Part shown: one piece after another, positions 14,666-24,130 of the stretch
Position numbering within the stretch: position 1 is the stretch's first letter
Layout: each line of letters starts with the position of its first letter
From: Letharia columbiana
Taxonomy: Eukaryota; Ascomycota; Lecanoromycetes; Lecanorales; Parmeliaceae
Direction of reading: 5' to 3'
DNA: 64,000 nucleotides
Assembly: GCF_014066305.1 (NCBI RefSeq)
Contig: NW_023501037.1
Span: 496,001 to 560,000 of the forward strand
Made by a program: the position numbers and the translations under genes
The notes under the pieces: model-generated
The model's input: only the letters and a program-made list of their open reading frames with translations
Database searches by the model: none
Told to the model about the DNA's origin: nothing

Positions 14666-15480
14666 CAACTAGTAGATTCTTATAATAAAAACATTTTATC
14701 TCTATTAATATATGAAATATTAGGGAACTAATAGACTAATAAAATTAAAGGTTAAATCTCTTTAAGTATAAGATTTAATATAGAATAAGCAATTAATAAT
14801 ACTACTTATATTTATTATCTTACTTTATTATTTAATAAATAGAGTTATTATTTAAATATAATATCTATCTTAATAAAAAAGTTAGAAGTAATTATAGATA
14901 AGAGATTAGATAATATAGTTATAAGATTTAATTATAGATTATATTTATTTACTTTTATATCTTTTATATAAATATATAACTCTTTTTATTATAACATAGA
15001 TAACGTTATAAAAAAAAGAGTTTCTAATTAAATCGTTAAATATATAATACCGCTAAGTCTAGCTTATTAAATAATATAAGATAATTCTAAATAAATTAAA
15101 TAAGAAATTTTATTAGTAACTAATAGTTTCACTTATAAAGAGTATAAAATATTATATAACATTATAGGTAAAAAATTTAATCTTAGATATATAATTGTGA
15201 AAATAGGAATATCTAATTAATAAAGAATTAATAGTAGCTAAAGTTAAGATATTGATAGAGAAGATATCTAAGAAATATATCTTAACGCGGATTAATTTAA
15301 TAGGTAACACGCTATTTATTCCTATTTCTTAGCTTACTAATTAGCGGCGATATATATAAAGTTCTACTAATATATAACGTTTTTTTTTTTTAAAAAAAAA
15401 ATAAAAATAAAAAAATAAATATCATCGATATTATATAAAACTGCTATCTTATAAGTTAATTAATTCGATATCTTCTTTTT
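14666..15480. other. transition zone between RIP island and genic DNA
   Basis: CpA and TpG reappear here (for example CTTTTCAACTAGTAG and ATTGTGAAAATAGGAAT), yet the DNA stays AT-rich and gene-free. A T13/A11 homopolymer switch lies near 15,382-15,405. The stretch from about 15,196 (TGTGAAAATAGGAATATC) to about 15,335 (TATTCCTATTTCTTAGC) has inverted GAAATAGGAAT-like ends and may be the remnant of a small element or LTR. This is not proved. Confidence 0.4.
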
Positions 15481-15758
15481 AAGGAGTGGTATATGTATTA
15501 AAAGAGGGTGTACTTATATTACTTCCACTTCTTATTGGACTGGCACAACACTTGCACCGGCAGATGCATTTCACTTGGAAAGAATGATGGCAAGTTTTCT
15601 TCTCGAGTCGGACGATAAAATACATGGCCACGCGGCATAGGACATGACCTCGTCAAACCCCCAACACCGATACATCCAATCAAACATGCTACCTAGGTCT
15701 TCTCGGCCTTCACAACGCCGTGCTGTACAAATCCTAGTACAAAAGTCATGCACCACGC

Positions 15759-18700
15759 CTACCTTAGATCTGCAGGCGTCAGTGCCTGCACCACACTGGT
15801 GCCCTCGCTAAACCTCGTCTTGAATATCCGATTAGCATTCTGGAACATGCCATCCTTCAAACTAACAACGATGAATTGCGATCCTTTGAATCTCGTCTTG
15901 ATCAAGCGGCCAATGTTTTGCGTATGCGAAAGATCGAGGGCGGCGTCTACTTCGTCGAGGATGTACATGGGTGCTGGCTTGAATTGAAGCAATGCCATGA
16001 TTAGGGAGAGAGCGATGAGCGATCTGCCGACCCATAATCAGTACATAGTAGCCTGGAAAGGCCGTGGTGTGTCTTACCGCTGACCGCCACTCAATTCCGT
16101 CAAGCTCTGCTTCCACACCTTTCCAAGACTGACCTTCACCTCCAGTCCATCAGATATTTGCTTGCCCTCAGGTGGATCCAGCTTTGCAAAGCTACCAGGC
16201 AGTAGCTCTGCAAATATATTTCCGAAATCGCCGTTGACCTTCGTCCAAGTCTTCTGCAAGGCTTTCTTCTTATACTCATCAAGAGTAACAATGGTTTCCT
16301 CGATTTTTCGCTTATCCTTGATCACAGTCTTCATCATGTTCTTCAGCGCAGCTTCTTTCTTCTCCACACTGTCGATCATATTCATGACCTTGGGATTGAT
16401 CTTCTTCTTCATGCCTTGAAAGCGCTCTGTAAGATTGCGGAGAGATGATTTACACTCTGCTATGTTCTGGCCTTTGAAATCATAAGGGCTCGAAGGGCGG
16501 CCGAAGCTGTCTTTCTCGTCTGCGATCCATTCGTGCTCTTTCTCCATATCTTTGAGCATCTGTCCGGCGCTCTGCTGATCTTTGTGAACCTTCTCGATCT
16601 GGTGGGCAAGTTTTTGCATCTCGAGGCTTTCTTCTGTAACGCGTGAAGATTTCGACCTAGAGGCATCTTCCAGGGCTTTGAGCTCTTCATCAAACCCGGT
16701 GAGCTTTGCGCGCTCGTCGTCAAGGCGTGCTTGAGCCACGTCTTGAGCATCCTGGGGCGAACATCAGCGATTCTCTCTTTAGTGTCTTGTTCAATATTCA
16801 GATCAGACTGCTGTCAAACAGCTCGATTTGCTCTAGAGGAAACGGATTGAAACAACACGAAACCTCAATATGGACTAGCGGCTTTTGTATAGAAATGCGT
16901 AATTCAACGGTTGCGAGGTCCCCAGATCTCAAATGGGATTAGCGGCCTTTCTAAAGACATGGGAGATTCAACAGTGGGTGAGGTCCAAAACCTTAATGGA
17001 GACAAGCACGCTTCGTCTCCATCCTATCCCACATACACAGAAACAGCAAAGTGCAAAAGACAAAAACATACAGCCGCTAGTACTCGCGGACTGTCACCGA
17101 CGGGAAGCCGAGTCTTCAACAGTCTGTGGCCGTACGTGGAAGGTCTTCCGAGTAACACGAAACAGGGAATACGCAATGCGGATTGAAACGTGCTTGAACT
17201 AACCTTGACTTGAGCCTGCTCTTTATGCAAAGCTTGGATCTCGGCGTCTTGCGCCTGAAGAGTAGCATCCATCTCAGCGAGTTGGTCTTGAGCGGCACCG
17301 AGATCGGCTCCTGCTTGCTCCGCTTCCAGTCTCCCCGACTGGAGCTCCTTCTGCAATGTCTTCACAGATACGGAGTTCTTGGTTTGCTTCTTCCTGAGGG
17401 TATCCAAAGAGGACTGCAGTTCAGCAAGCTTGTCGTCTTTGTTGTTATCAAAGTCTTTCATGTCTTTCTCGATACGCTTGATGTCCGTCGAGGCTTCGGC
17501 CTGCCGTGCTTTGGCATCAGCCATATCCTTCTTGAGCTGCTCGATGTTGGACTTCATCTCCTCAACTGCCTGAATGATTGATGATGAAGAGTTGCCACCG
17601 ATTTGCTCCTCGGTCAGTTTAATCTCATGTGATTTGAGATCCAATTCCTGCTTGGCCTTCCGGGAATTGGCCATCTTCTTTTTCTCCTTAGCCATTATAG
17701 CTTGGAGGTCATTCAACTCGGCTTCTCGTGCCTCTAGTTCCTTGGTGATCTCGTTGAGCTTTTGCAATGTCACAAGGACACCGCTTGAGTTGGGCGAGCT
17801 TCCACCAGACAGCGTTCCAGACGGATCGTAAACATCGCCTTCGAGAGTGACGCTTTTCATCCTCACCGCAGGGTCGAATGTGACCTTTTTTGCCGTCTCC
17901 GCGTCCTCACATACCAGAGTCGAGCCGAAGACGTATTCCATTGCCGCCGAAACCTCGTCATCGTAGCCTACCAAGGAGAGTGCAAGATCTACTTTTCCAG
18001 GAGCGAGCTTCTGCGCAGCACCGATCTTGTCTGCAGACGCCTTGAACGCAGCAATCTTGTTCAAAGGAATGATGGTCACTCGTTTCCTCAATTTGCCGTT
18101 CTGGAGAAGTTCAGTACCAGTTTGTGCGGAGTCCACCACAACATTATAAAGCCGACCTCCAGCGCATATTTCCAGCGCCGTGCCTGCTCGCGACTTGTCT
18201 TTGTCCAGTGTAAAGAGTTGCGCAACCAGACCTTTGACTCTAGACCTATCGAACCCCGGCGACGGATCGCTGTAGCTGAAGTCAATACTGGCAACCTTAC
18301 GTTTCATAGCATCGGCCTGCTCTTGAAGTACCCGGATTTGCTTCTGCAGCGAGGCGTCTTGCTGGTACATTGCTTCCTCTTTGCCAGACTCAAAACCCAA
18401 CCTGGACAAATCCGCTTCCAGCTTCTTTGCCTGCGCTTTTAGCGTCTCAAGATCTTTGAGCAGACCGGAATTCTGTTCTTTGGCCTTCTTCGCACGGGGC
18501 TCGTCCTCTTTGATCCGCTTTTCCAAATGGGAGATCTTGAGCCTGGCCTGTTCTTGTTCTGTTGCCGTAGCACTGACTCGGTTCCTAGCATCCTGCAACT
18601 GGCCTTGATATCCGCTCTCTTGCCCTTCTTTTGATGCCACGCCCGTTTGCAACGTTTGCAGCAACTCCTCTTTGGTCTCCACCTCGGCCGTCTGCTTGTC

Positions 18701-19855
18701 AAGGTCCGCTTTGGCAGAATCATATTGGGATTGTAATTTTTCGTAAAGCTTGCTTTTCTCCTTGAGTTGTGCTTCCAGCTCTTTGACCGACTTCTGATAG
18801 CCTTTACTTCTTTCCTTTTCTTCCGTCATACTGGCTTGCTTGAGATCAAAAACTGTCGCCAATCGGACGGCTTCATGGGAGTGAGATCTGACCTCGTCTT
18901 CGAGAGCCTGGAATTTTCCACCCTTCCTCAGCTCCTTCTCTCTTGCGGCCTTGACCTTCTTCATGTCTTCTTCCAAATGCGCCATTTCATTCTTCAGCCT
19001 CTTTGCCGAATCCTCCAAGTCTGTCGCCCGTTGCTTCTTCGCTTCCGACTCGCTTGCTGATTGCTTCAATTTTTCTTTGTTCTTCAGATAATCGTGCGCA
19101 ACGACCAGCCTCGTCAGCCTTTCTAGGTCACTCTGCGTCTGTTGAAAATCTAGAAAGGCTCTCTTTTCCGTTCTCAATTTCTCCAGTTTTGGCTCGATCT
19201 CTTCCTTCAACAGCTCCGTAATTTCCTGTACTTTCAATTCTTTCTTCGCCATGGTCTTGAATGCTTTGTCCCTTCTATCCTCAAACATCCTCGTGCCCGC
19301 AGCCTCTTCGATCATAGCAAGTATCTCAACGGGTTTCATATTCAATACTTTCGTAATTCGTCCTTGCATAATGAGGAAGTTGGGATTGTTGATGTTCAAC
19401 TGAACAGACTGGAAGAGGTTTTGCACCGTCTGCTGCTGCGCGCGGTGTCCATTGATGAGGTATTTGCTTGTGCCTCCAAGCACAATCTGGCGCGTAACGG
19501 AGATCTGGCCATATTCTTCGAAGCCGATTGGAGACTTCTTTTTGTCACGGTTGTCGAAGACGATTGTTACGCTGGCCTTGGTCACGCCGGCTTGGCCGCG
19601 TTTATAGATCAAGTCCTGTGAACATCAGCGCTGCTAGATCACGAAGAACTATAGTAGCTGACTAACCTGGATGTTCTGCGCCCTCACAGTGCTCATGCTT
19701 GTAATACCTAGGACAAAGCATATTGCGTCCAGAATATTCGATTTCCCACTGCCGTTGAGACCTGTAATGGAGTTGAAGCTCTCGTCCCACCCGCTAATAA
19801 CCGTCCGGACAGCATATGACTTGAAACCATCTATAACGATTTCAACGACCCTCAT
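15759..19855 (-). CDS. SMC2: condensin subunit SMC2
   Basis: This is the structural-maintenance ATPase of condensin, which pairs with SMC4 to compact mitotic chromosomes in the nucleus. Four exons join in frame: 19855-19667, 19615-17204, 16751-16078 and 16023-15759, with introns of 51, 452 and 54 bp. They give 1,179 aa, the normal SMC2 length. Visible parts: Walker [10 protein letters not shown] at residues 32-40; the SMC2-type block [17 protein letters not shown]; long coiled coils; a hinge at roughly 500-660; the ABC signature LSGGQR at 1087-1092; and Walker B YILDEVD at about 1112-1118. The start [14 protein letters not shown] is the conserved SMC2 N-terminus; an upstream in-frame ATG at 19912 is rejected. 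The stop lies only about 280 bp from the RIP island. The 452-bp intron is unusually long and holds an internal duplication. Identification is very secure. Confidence 0.96.
16863..16986 (-). repeat. degenerate 60-bp tandem duplication inside the long SMC2 intron
   Basis: On the plus strand, 16863-16921 (CCTCAATATGGACTAGCGGC to GCGAGGTCC) and 16927-16986 (TCTCAAATGGGATTAGCGGC to GTGAGGTCC) align along their length with scattered differences. A further related pair, GGATTGAAACAACACGAAAC near 16840 and GTAACACGAAACAGGG near 17152, flanks it. The duplication contributes to the unusual 452-bp intron length. Confidence 0.6.
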
Positions 19856-20084
19856 GTTGGCGGTGTTGGCTTGTAGCGACAGTAGTGAAGACTGACAGTC
19901 GCGAATAAACAAACAGTGAGATCGCGGCGCCGATTCCGCGCTACTCTCAGCCTTACGGAAACCTTGTCAAGCAGTCGCTTTACGGACATTCTTTTCATGC
20001 AATTTAATTCCCTATGTTATTGACTCTCAAACACCCCCTTGTCTACTATAGCAGCAGAATTTTGGGGATTCAGCTCGCTGGGTA

Positions 20085-21414
20085 CTATTTCTCCACAGGT
20101 CCTCCATCCTTGCTCCATCCTCTACTCCTCATGCTGTCCTCTACCCGATCCCATATCCCCTCCACAACCTCTCTATCCCGCCACCTCCCACTGACACCTT
20201 GCTGCGGGTTCCACTTCTCAACTTGCGCGCTAGTTACGCCTCTTCCCCAGCCCTTGACAGTCCCCGGAACATCTTCACCTCTCCACCCTACATAGATTCC
20301 AAGCGCGTTTTTGAATAAATCTGGCGCATTTTGCCATTTATAACTCTTGAATTGCCATGTCTGTCCAGTAGTGAAGACTGCAACGACGCGATTCCAATAG
20401 TCTGGCTTGAACTGTTCTGGGGTATCGACAAGAATGAAGCGAAAAGCTCGTTGATTGTCTATCGAAGGGAGCAGGCGCGAGACATGTAAGATGTTGGCAG
20501 TAGCTGAGGAGCCAGCAAGGTTCGAGTCTGGTGGAATGTATGTGCCTGATTCAAGAAAGGATTTGATGTTGCTCATGCGCAGTAGGGAGGAAGCTGAGGG
20601 TGAGAGTAGGATGATGGGATCAGGTCGACGGCCAGGCTTCTTGTCTCTGGAGGCAAGGGATGTAGTAGTGGCGGTCGCAGGAGCGGCGGCAGCTGGCTTC
20701 TTTCGATCTTTGAAAAACTGTTCGGAGTGTTTGCGTATATGGGAAAAGTCCTGTGTAGGAGATGATCAGTATCTGTTGAGGGATACATTTAAGGCGCAGA
20801 AGACTTACGGTAGGCTTAATGCCCCGTAAAATGCTGTTCCTGTCCCCCATCTTTCTCTCTAGGTTGTAAATCTCCTGTAACCTAGGGTCAATCTGCTTAC
20901 CAGACCGTGCGCCAGCAGCACCACTAGGTACAGTGGATACTCCTCCAAGTGCCCCAGATGCTACTTGTGCAGATTTTGCGGCAGAGCTGTCCGATTCCAA
21001 CCCCTTGATATATTCGCTTTCATCGGAAGCCCCCTCCAGCCAGGTGATCAGATCTAGCCTCTCCGCAAACACCAGATTTTGAACTTTGCTACCTGCCCTA
21101 CCTGTTGACCCAAGTTCATCACTGAGCTTTTGCGCTGAGGCAATGTAGACTGGGATGTTCACATCTTTCTGTTGCCAGGCGAAATATATGCTTCTAAGAT
21201 CGACCGGATTGTCTGAGGAAATGAACCTTGTCGGCGTGTCCAGAGAGAACGAGTGGGGTTCTGGACCGGTGAAATGGAGATGTGTCGCTACTCCAAGGTT
21301 GTGGGTTACGCTCTCCGAGCTTGCTGCATCTGGAGATGTTGTAGGGATTGGGGGATTGTTAGAGGCGATGGAGCGGCGGAGACTTGTAAGAGGATCGCGA
21401 GGAGTATTAGCCAT
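20085..21414 (-). CDS. CDC73: Cdc73/parafibromin, Paf1 complex subunit
   Basis: This subunit of the RNA polymerase II-associated Paf1 complex acts in elongation and histone modification. Two exons, 21414-20809 and 20750-20085, are split by a 58-bp GT-AG intron and give 423 aa. The N-terminus (DPLTSLRRSIASNNPP, then THLHF) is that of fungal Cdc73. The middle is low-complexity and basic (SLASRDKKPGRRPDPIILLS), and the C-terminal Ras-like domain runs from about residue 255 with SLLRMSNIKSFLE, FRFILVDTPEQFKPDYWNRV and QTWQFKSYKW. I chose the second ATG (21414) because homologues begin MA-x-DPL; an upstream ATG at 21447 would add 11 residues. It is transcribed in the same direction as SMC2, whose start lies 229 bp upstream of this gene's stop on the plus-strand scale. 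It is divergent from the YwbE gene. Confidence 0.93.
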
Positions 21415-22099
21415 TCTGAAAAGCTGTACTCTCTGACCATCAAGCAATACTTCAAGGCTCAGTGGTGGTACCTTTGAAGGTGCTGAAGTTCAGATCCTCA
21501 AGGTGTCAATCAAGTCAACGACAACTGCAGTTAACAATTAGCGCATTCACAGTCCTTACTCTACGTCTCTTGGCATTGATGATCTGACACCCTGCATAGA
21601 TTCAAATCTTCAACTTTACAACCGTGAGTCAGATTTTAAAGAGATCTATACATGAGTTTGGCGCCTCCTCGCTATGATTTCAACGCATCTAGAGTAATAG
21701 TAAAAATCATTGAAGACAATGACTAAGTTATGAAGTCTCGAGGTCATAATTCAAATTTTAAGAGTTGAGCAAGGTAACTTGGTGACTAGACTCATGAAAA
21801 TTCAAGATTTGATTTCATATTCTACTTACGAAGTTGTAATTTGAAATTAAATTTTTTCTAGACAAAGTTTGCAAAATATGTTCTCGAGATTGTGATGCCA
21901 TTGGATTTCCGACTTCTAGTTGTAAAATTGATATCTTGAATCTATAGAGCCTCGGAGGGTGTCAGATCGTCAATGCCAAGAGACGCAGAGGATTTCGAAT
22001 CCGCTAAAAGCGCAGCCAGGGCAAAAGCCGACTTTATATTCTTGTCATGACAACGGATTTACAAATATTAGCGGAAGCCGTATCTATCTTGCTCCCATC
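21415..22099. promoter_or_regulatory. divergent intergenic region between CDC73 and the YwbE gene
   Basis: These 685 bp separate the two start codons. From about 21,640 to 21,950 the DNA is AT-rich without an ORF and shows several near-repeats of AATTCAAATTTTAAGAG / TTGAAATTAAATTTTTTC type. No named binding site is claimed. It must hold both promoters if the two gene models are right. A related stretch, GTCAATGCCAAGAGACGCAG near 21,970, is the inverted counterpart of CTACGTCTCTTGGCATTGAT near 21,560, so the AT-rich middle is bounded by inverted repeats of about 28 bp. Confidence 0.45.
21559..21990. mobile_element. possible MITE: AT-rich segment bounded by inverted repeats
   Basis: The left end (about 21560-21593) reads CTACGTCTCTTGGCATTGAT, then GATCTGACACCCT. 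The right end (about 21956-21989) reads AGGGTGTCAGATC, then GTCAATGCCAAGAGACGCAG. Except for one extra GAT and a base change these are reverse complements over about 30 bp. The roughly 430-bp unit has no coding capacity and is AT-rich inside. This is the architecture of a miniature inverted-repeat element in the CDC73/YwbE promoter gap. A target-site duplication was not resolved. Confidence 0.6.
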
Positions 22100-22965
22100 A
22101 TGATTGTACCCAAGATGTCACGACTACGGCCTGGTTCGTACATTTCCGAGTAATTATTTCCTTTTCAATGCCGAATCCCGAGTTGCAAGGCATATGTCCA
22201 GAGCAGAAGGCGCTTTCTACCCCCGAAACCTGTCGTGCGAGCCTGAGTTAGGTCTTTGAAAAGCAACGCTGACTCCGAAATGTGCGCAGGTGTGAGCGTA
22301 AACATAGTACTGAAAGCCGATCAGCGCTCCGGCAGACTCACAAGCGGATCAATATCCGAGGTAGATTTTGCCTATTCCGCACCACTTTACGAGTTGGAAG
22401 ACGTGTCACAGAAGCAAAAGGCTCCTTGTACCCCTTCGAGCTGCCTCATTGCTCGGTTCTCGCCTCGAAGAACAGTTGCTGACTCAGAATCTTCTTGTAG
22501 ATATTGACCAGGGGTGACCATCCTAGGGGGATCAAGGTCCGCCTTACCAATGGTCAGGTCGGTCGAGTGCAATCCCTTTCAGCGCCCTCTCAACTTTCCG
22601 CTAGTTCTGATATCTCTCTTCATCCATTATCAACCAGTGTCAGCCCCGAGACCTACAATGGTGAACGTGGGCCGTCTAAGTCTCATTCAACAGGAGGAGG
22701 CTCTAGCAGACGAGGAGGGAAAGCACTACAGGATGATTATAGGCAAGATCCAACTCCGCTCGAGTCACGAAGTCTTGCAGACTACATACGACTCCCGTCC
22801 TCGCCAGAACCTGCCTCTGCGCCTAGTATCACAGTCGAGGAACCATCACTCCAGACACAAATGGAATCGGAATATCCCAAGCTTGACTCTGCTTTAATTG
22901 CGGCCATCGTGGCGGACTATCCTGATCCTGCCGAAGCAAAAAACGTGCTTTCAGCGCTTTCATGA
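22100..22965 (+). CDS. YwbE-like (DUF2196) protein with C-terminal CUE/UBA-like segment
   Basis: Three exons, 22100-22133, 22290-22360 and 22501-22965, give 189 aa. The N-terminal half carries the DUF2196/YwbE pattern: RPGVSVNIVLKADQRSGRLT, then ILTRGDHPRGIKVRL and GQVGRVQSL. This small domain is shared with bacterial YwbE, whose function is not established. A Ser/Pro-rich linker leads to a C-terminal segment (YPKLDSALIAAIVADYPD, then AKNVLSAL) that resembles ubiquitin-binding CUE/UBA helices. The DUF2196 core is assembled only across two introns of 156 and 140 bp, both of the introner-like type described below. The start could also be 22115 (five residues shorter, better start context). The exon joins are supported by restoration of the conserved motif. 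Confidence 0.82.
22134..22289 (+). mobile_element. introner-like intron, YwbE gene intron 1
   Basis: This 156-bp intron begins GTTCGTACATTTCCGAGT and ends GCTGACTCCGAAATGTGCGCAG. Both ends match the shared intron family of this window. It is phase 1 and interrupts the codon for the Gly before VSVNIVLK. Confidence 0.75.
22361..22500 (+). mobile_element. introner-like intron, YwbE gene intron 2
   Basis: This 140-bp phase-0 intron ends TTGCTGACTCAGAATCTTCTTGTAG. Its interior segment at 22419-22442 (AAGGCTCCTTGTACCCCTTC, then GAGCT) is shared almost exactly with the NOG1 intron at 41629-41652. This is direct evidence of common ancestry between introns of two unrelated genes. Confidence 0.8.
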
Positions 22966-24130
22966 GACCGAGAAACGGATTCGAGATCGCAATCACATTG
23001 CCAATTTAATTCAGTATCTCAGGAGCGGTGTGCCTGGTTGCGTAACGGTCATCTACCACATCGTGACCTCATCTGGAAAGGTGGCGGTGAACCCAATTCG
23101 ATGGAATGCACTGGGAACAAACCGCATGCTTTCGCTATATGGATCGGACCCAAGTTTCATAACTTTTTACGTGTCTAAGTGCCGAAACTCTGTCGCACAC
23201 CGTCGAGGTCTTGAAAGACTGGCGGCGGATATCTTTTCTTTCCACGACTGGTTCGGATTCGCTGCTTCAGGCGTGCCCGTCTGTAATGTTCGCCATGCTG
23301 AGCTCAAGGGTATGACAAGACACCATATGCTACAGCGTTGAGTGCTTGATAGTCAACGAGAAGTGAAGCGATCTGTTGAGCCATTCGCCAATTTCGACTT
23401 TAATGACGGCTGTCTTAGGGCGCCCTCCTGCAGGATCTTCTACCACCACACCACCAACTCGAGACGACATGCTGTATATTCCGGTCCCGGAGGTGATAGT
23501 GCAACCGAATATTATGCAGCGGTGCAGCCTCTATTCTTGGATTAATAAACTCGTACGTTTCAAGTTGCATCCCGCAATGCTTGCTTTTCTGATGGGTGGA
23601 ACTTTTCGGCCTTCTCTATTGGCATTGCTTTTCCAGCACGTGAACAGGGTTAAGTACTCAATGTCGCATCGCAAAATCATTCCATTGGCTGGGGTTAATC
23701 TTTCTTGAATCCTAGACTCCTAGTTAGTGATCAAAACATGTCGTGAGAAATTTGTCAGTTGTGGTTGATGTCCCTTTCTCTTCCCGTTCTGCCAGGAGTT
23801 GCGGTTGCGCACCAATCAAATATCATCTCGAGGACACCGCGCCTCGCTTCGGTCTTTCTAAGTTTGACGTTTTGCTGGATATTCGCTCACTAGTATAAAT
23901 GGGCTGTGACTAGATGGAAAGGAGAAGGGTGAAACCTATACTCCTTTCATCAGAGCATTTTCCTTTCGCAGAAAAGGCCCTGGGCTTCTCAAACCATTTC
24001 CAGACATGCTGAACCACTCACCATTCGTTCTACTGGTCGTCAACGTATACCGCGCTTTATGAGTAATTAACACTTTCGCCAATTGCTCTGTGCTTTACAA
24101 AATTCCTCGATCACGCGGCTGCGCTTCCAA
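22966..24130. other. intergenic, no supported gene
   Basis: This stretch separates the YwbE stop from the rhodopsin-domain gene. Overlapping short ORFs exist, but none shows a recognisable domain or plausible splice structure. The last 250 bp (TATAAATGGGC near 23,894, CT-rich patches after it) are a plausible promoter and 5' leader for the downstream gene. Confidence 0.5.

Larger units (their letters stand above)
1..15480. other. RIP-mutated AT-rich transposon island
   Basis: Seen: the whole stretch is very AT-rich, TpA is everywhere, and CpA and TpG are almost absent while CpG steps (gcg, cgc, tcg) survive. No open reading frame of useful length exists on either strand. Known: C-to-T change at CpA on both strands is the signature of RIP in Pezizomycotina, which acts on duplicated DNA in the sexual cycle. 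Relic Gypsy pol sequences and long direct repeats inside the island fit that target. Stretches not itemised separately (about 601-2640, 6491-8767, 11534-12671) have the same composition but could not be assigned to a family. CpA and TpG return gradually after about 14,665 and normal composition is reached near 15,490. Confidence 0.9.

Noticed and set aside
1..15480. possible mitochondrial or plasmid DNA because of extreme AT content
   Set aside because: Loss of CpA/TpG with CpG retained, relic nuclear-type Gypsy pol and continuity with nuclear genes point to RIP and not to organellar origin.
22898..23341. 147-codon plus-strand ORF overlapping the YwbE 3' end
   Set aside because: It overlaps the supported terminal exon in another frame and shows no conserved feature.
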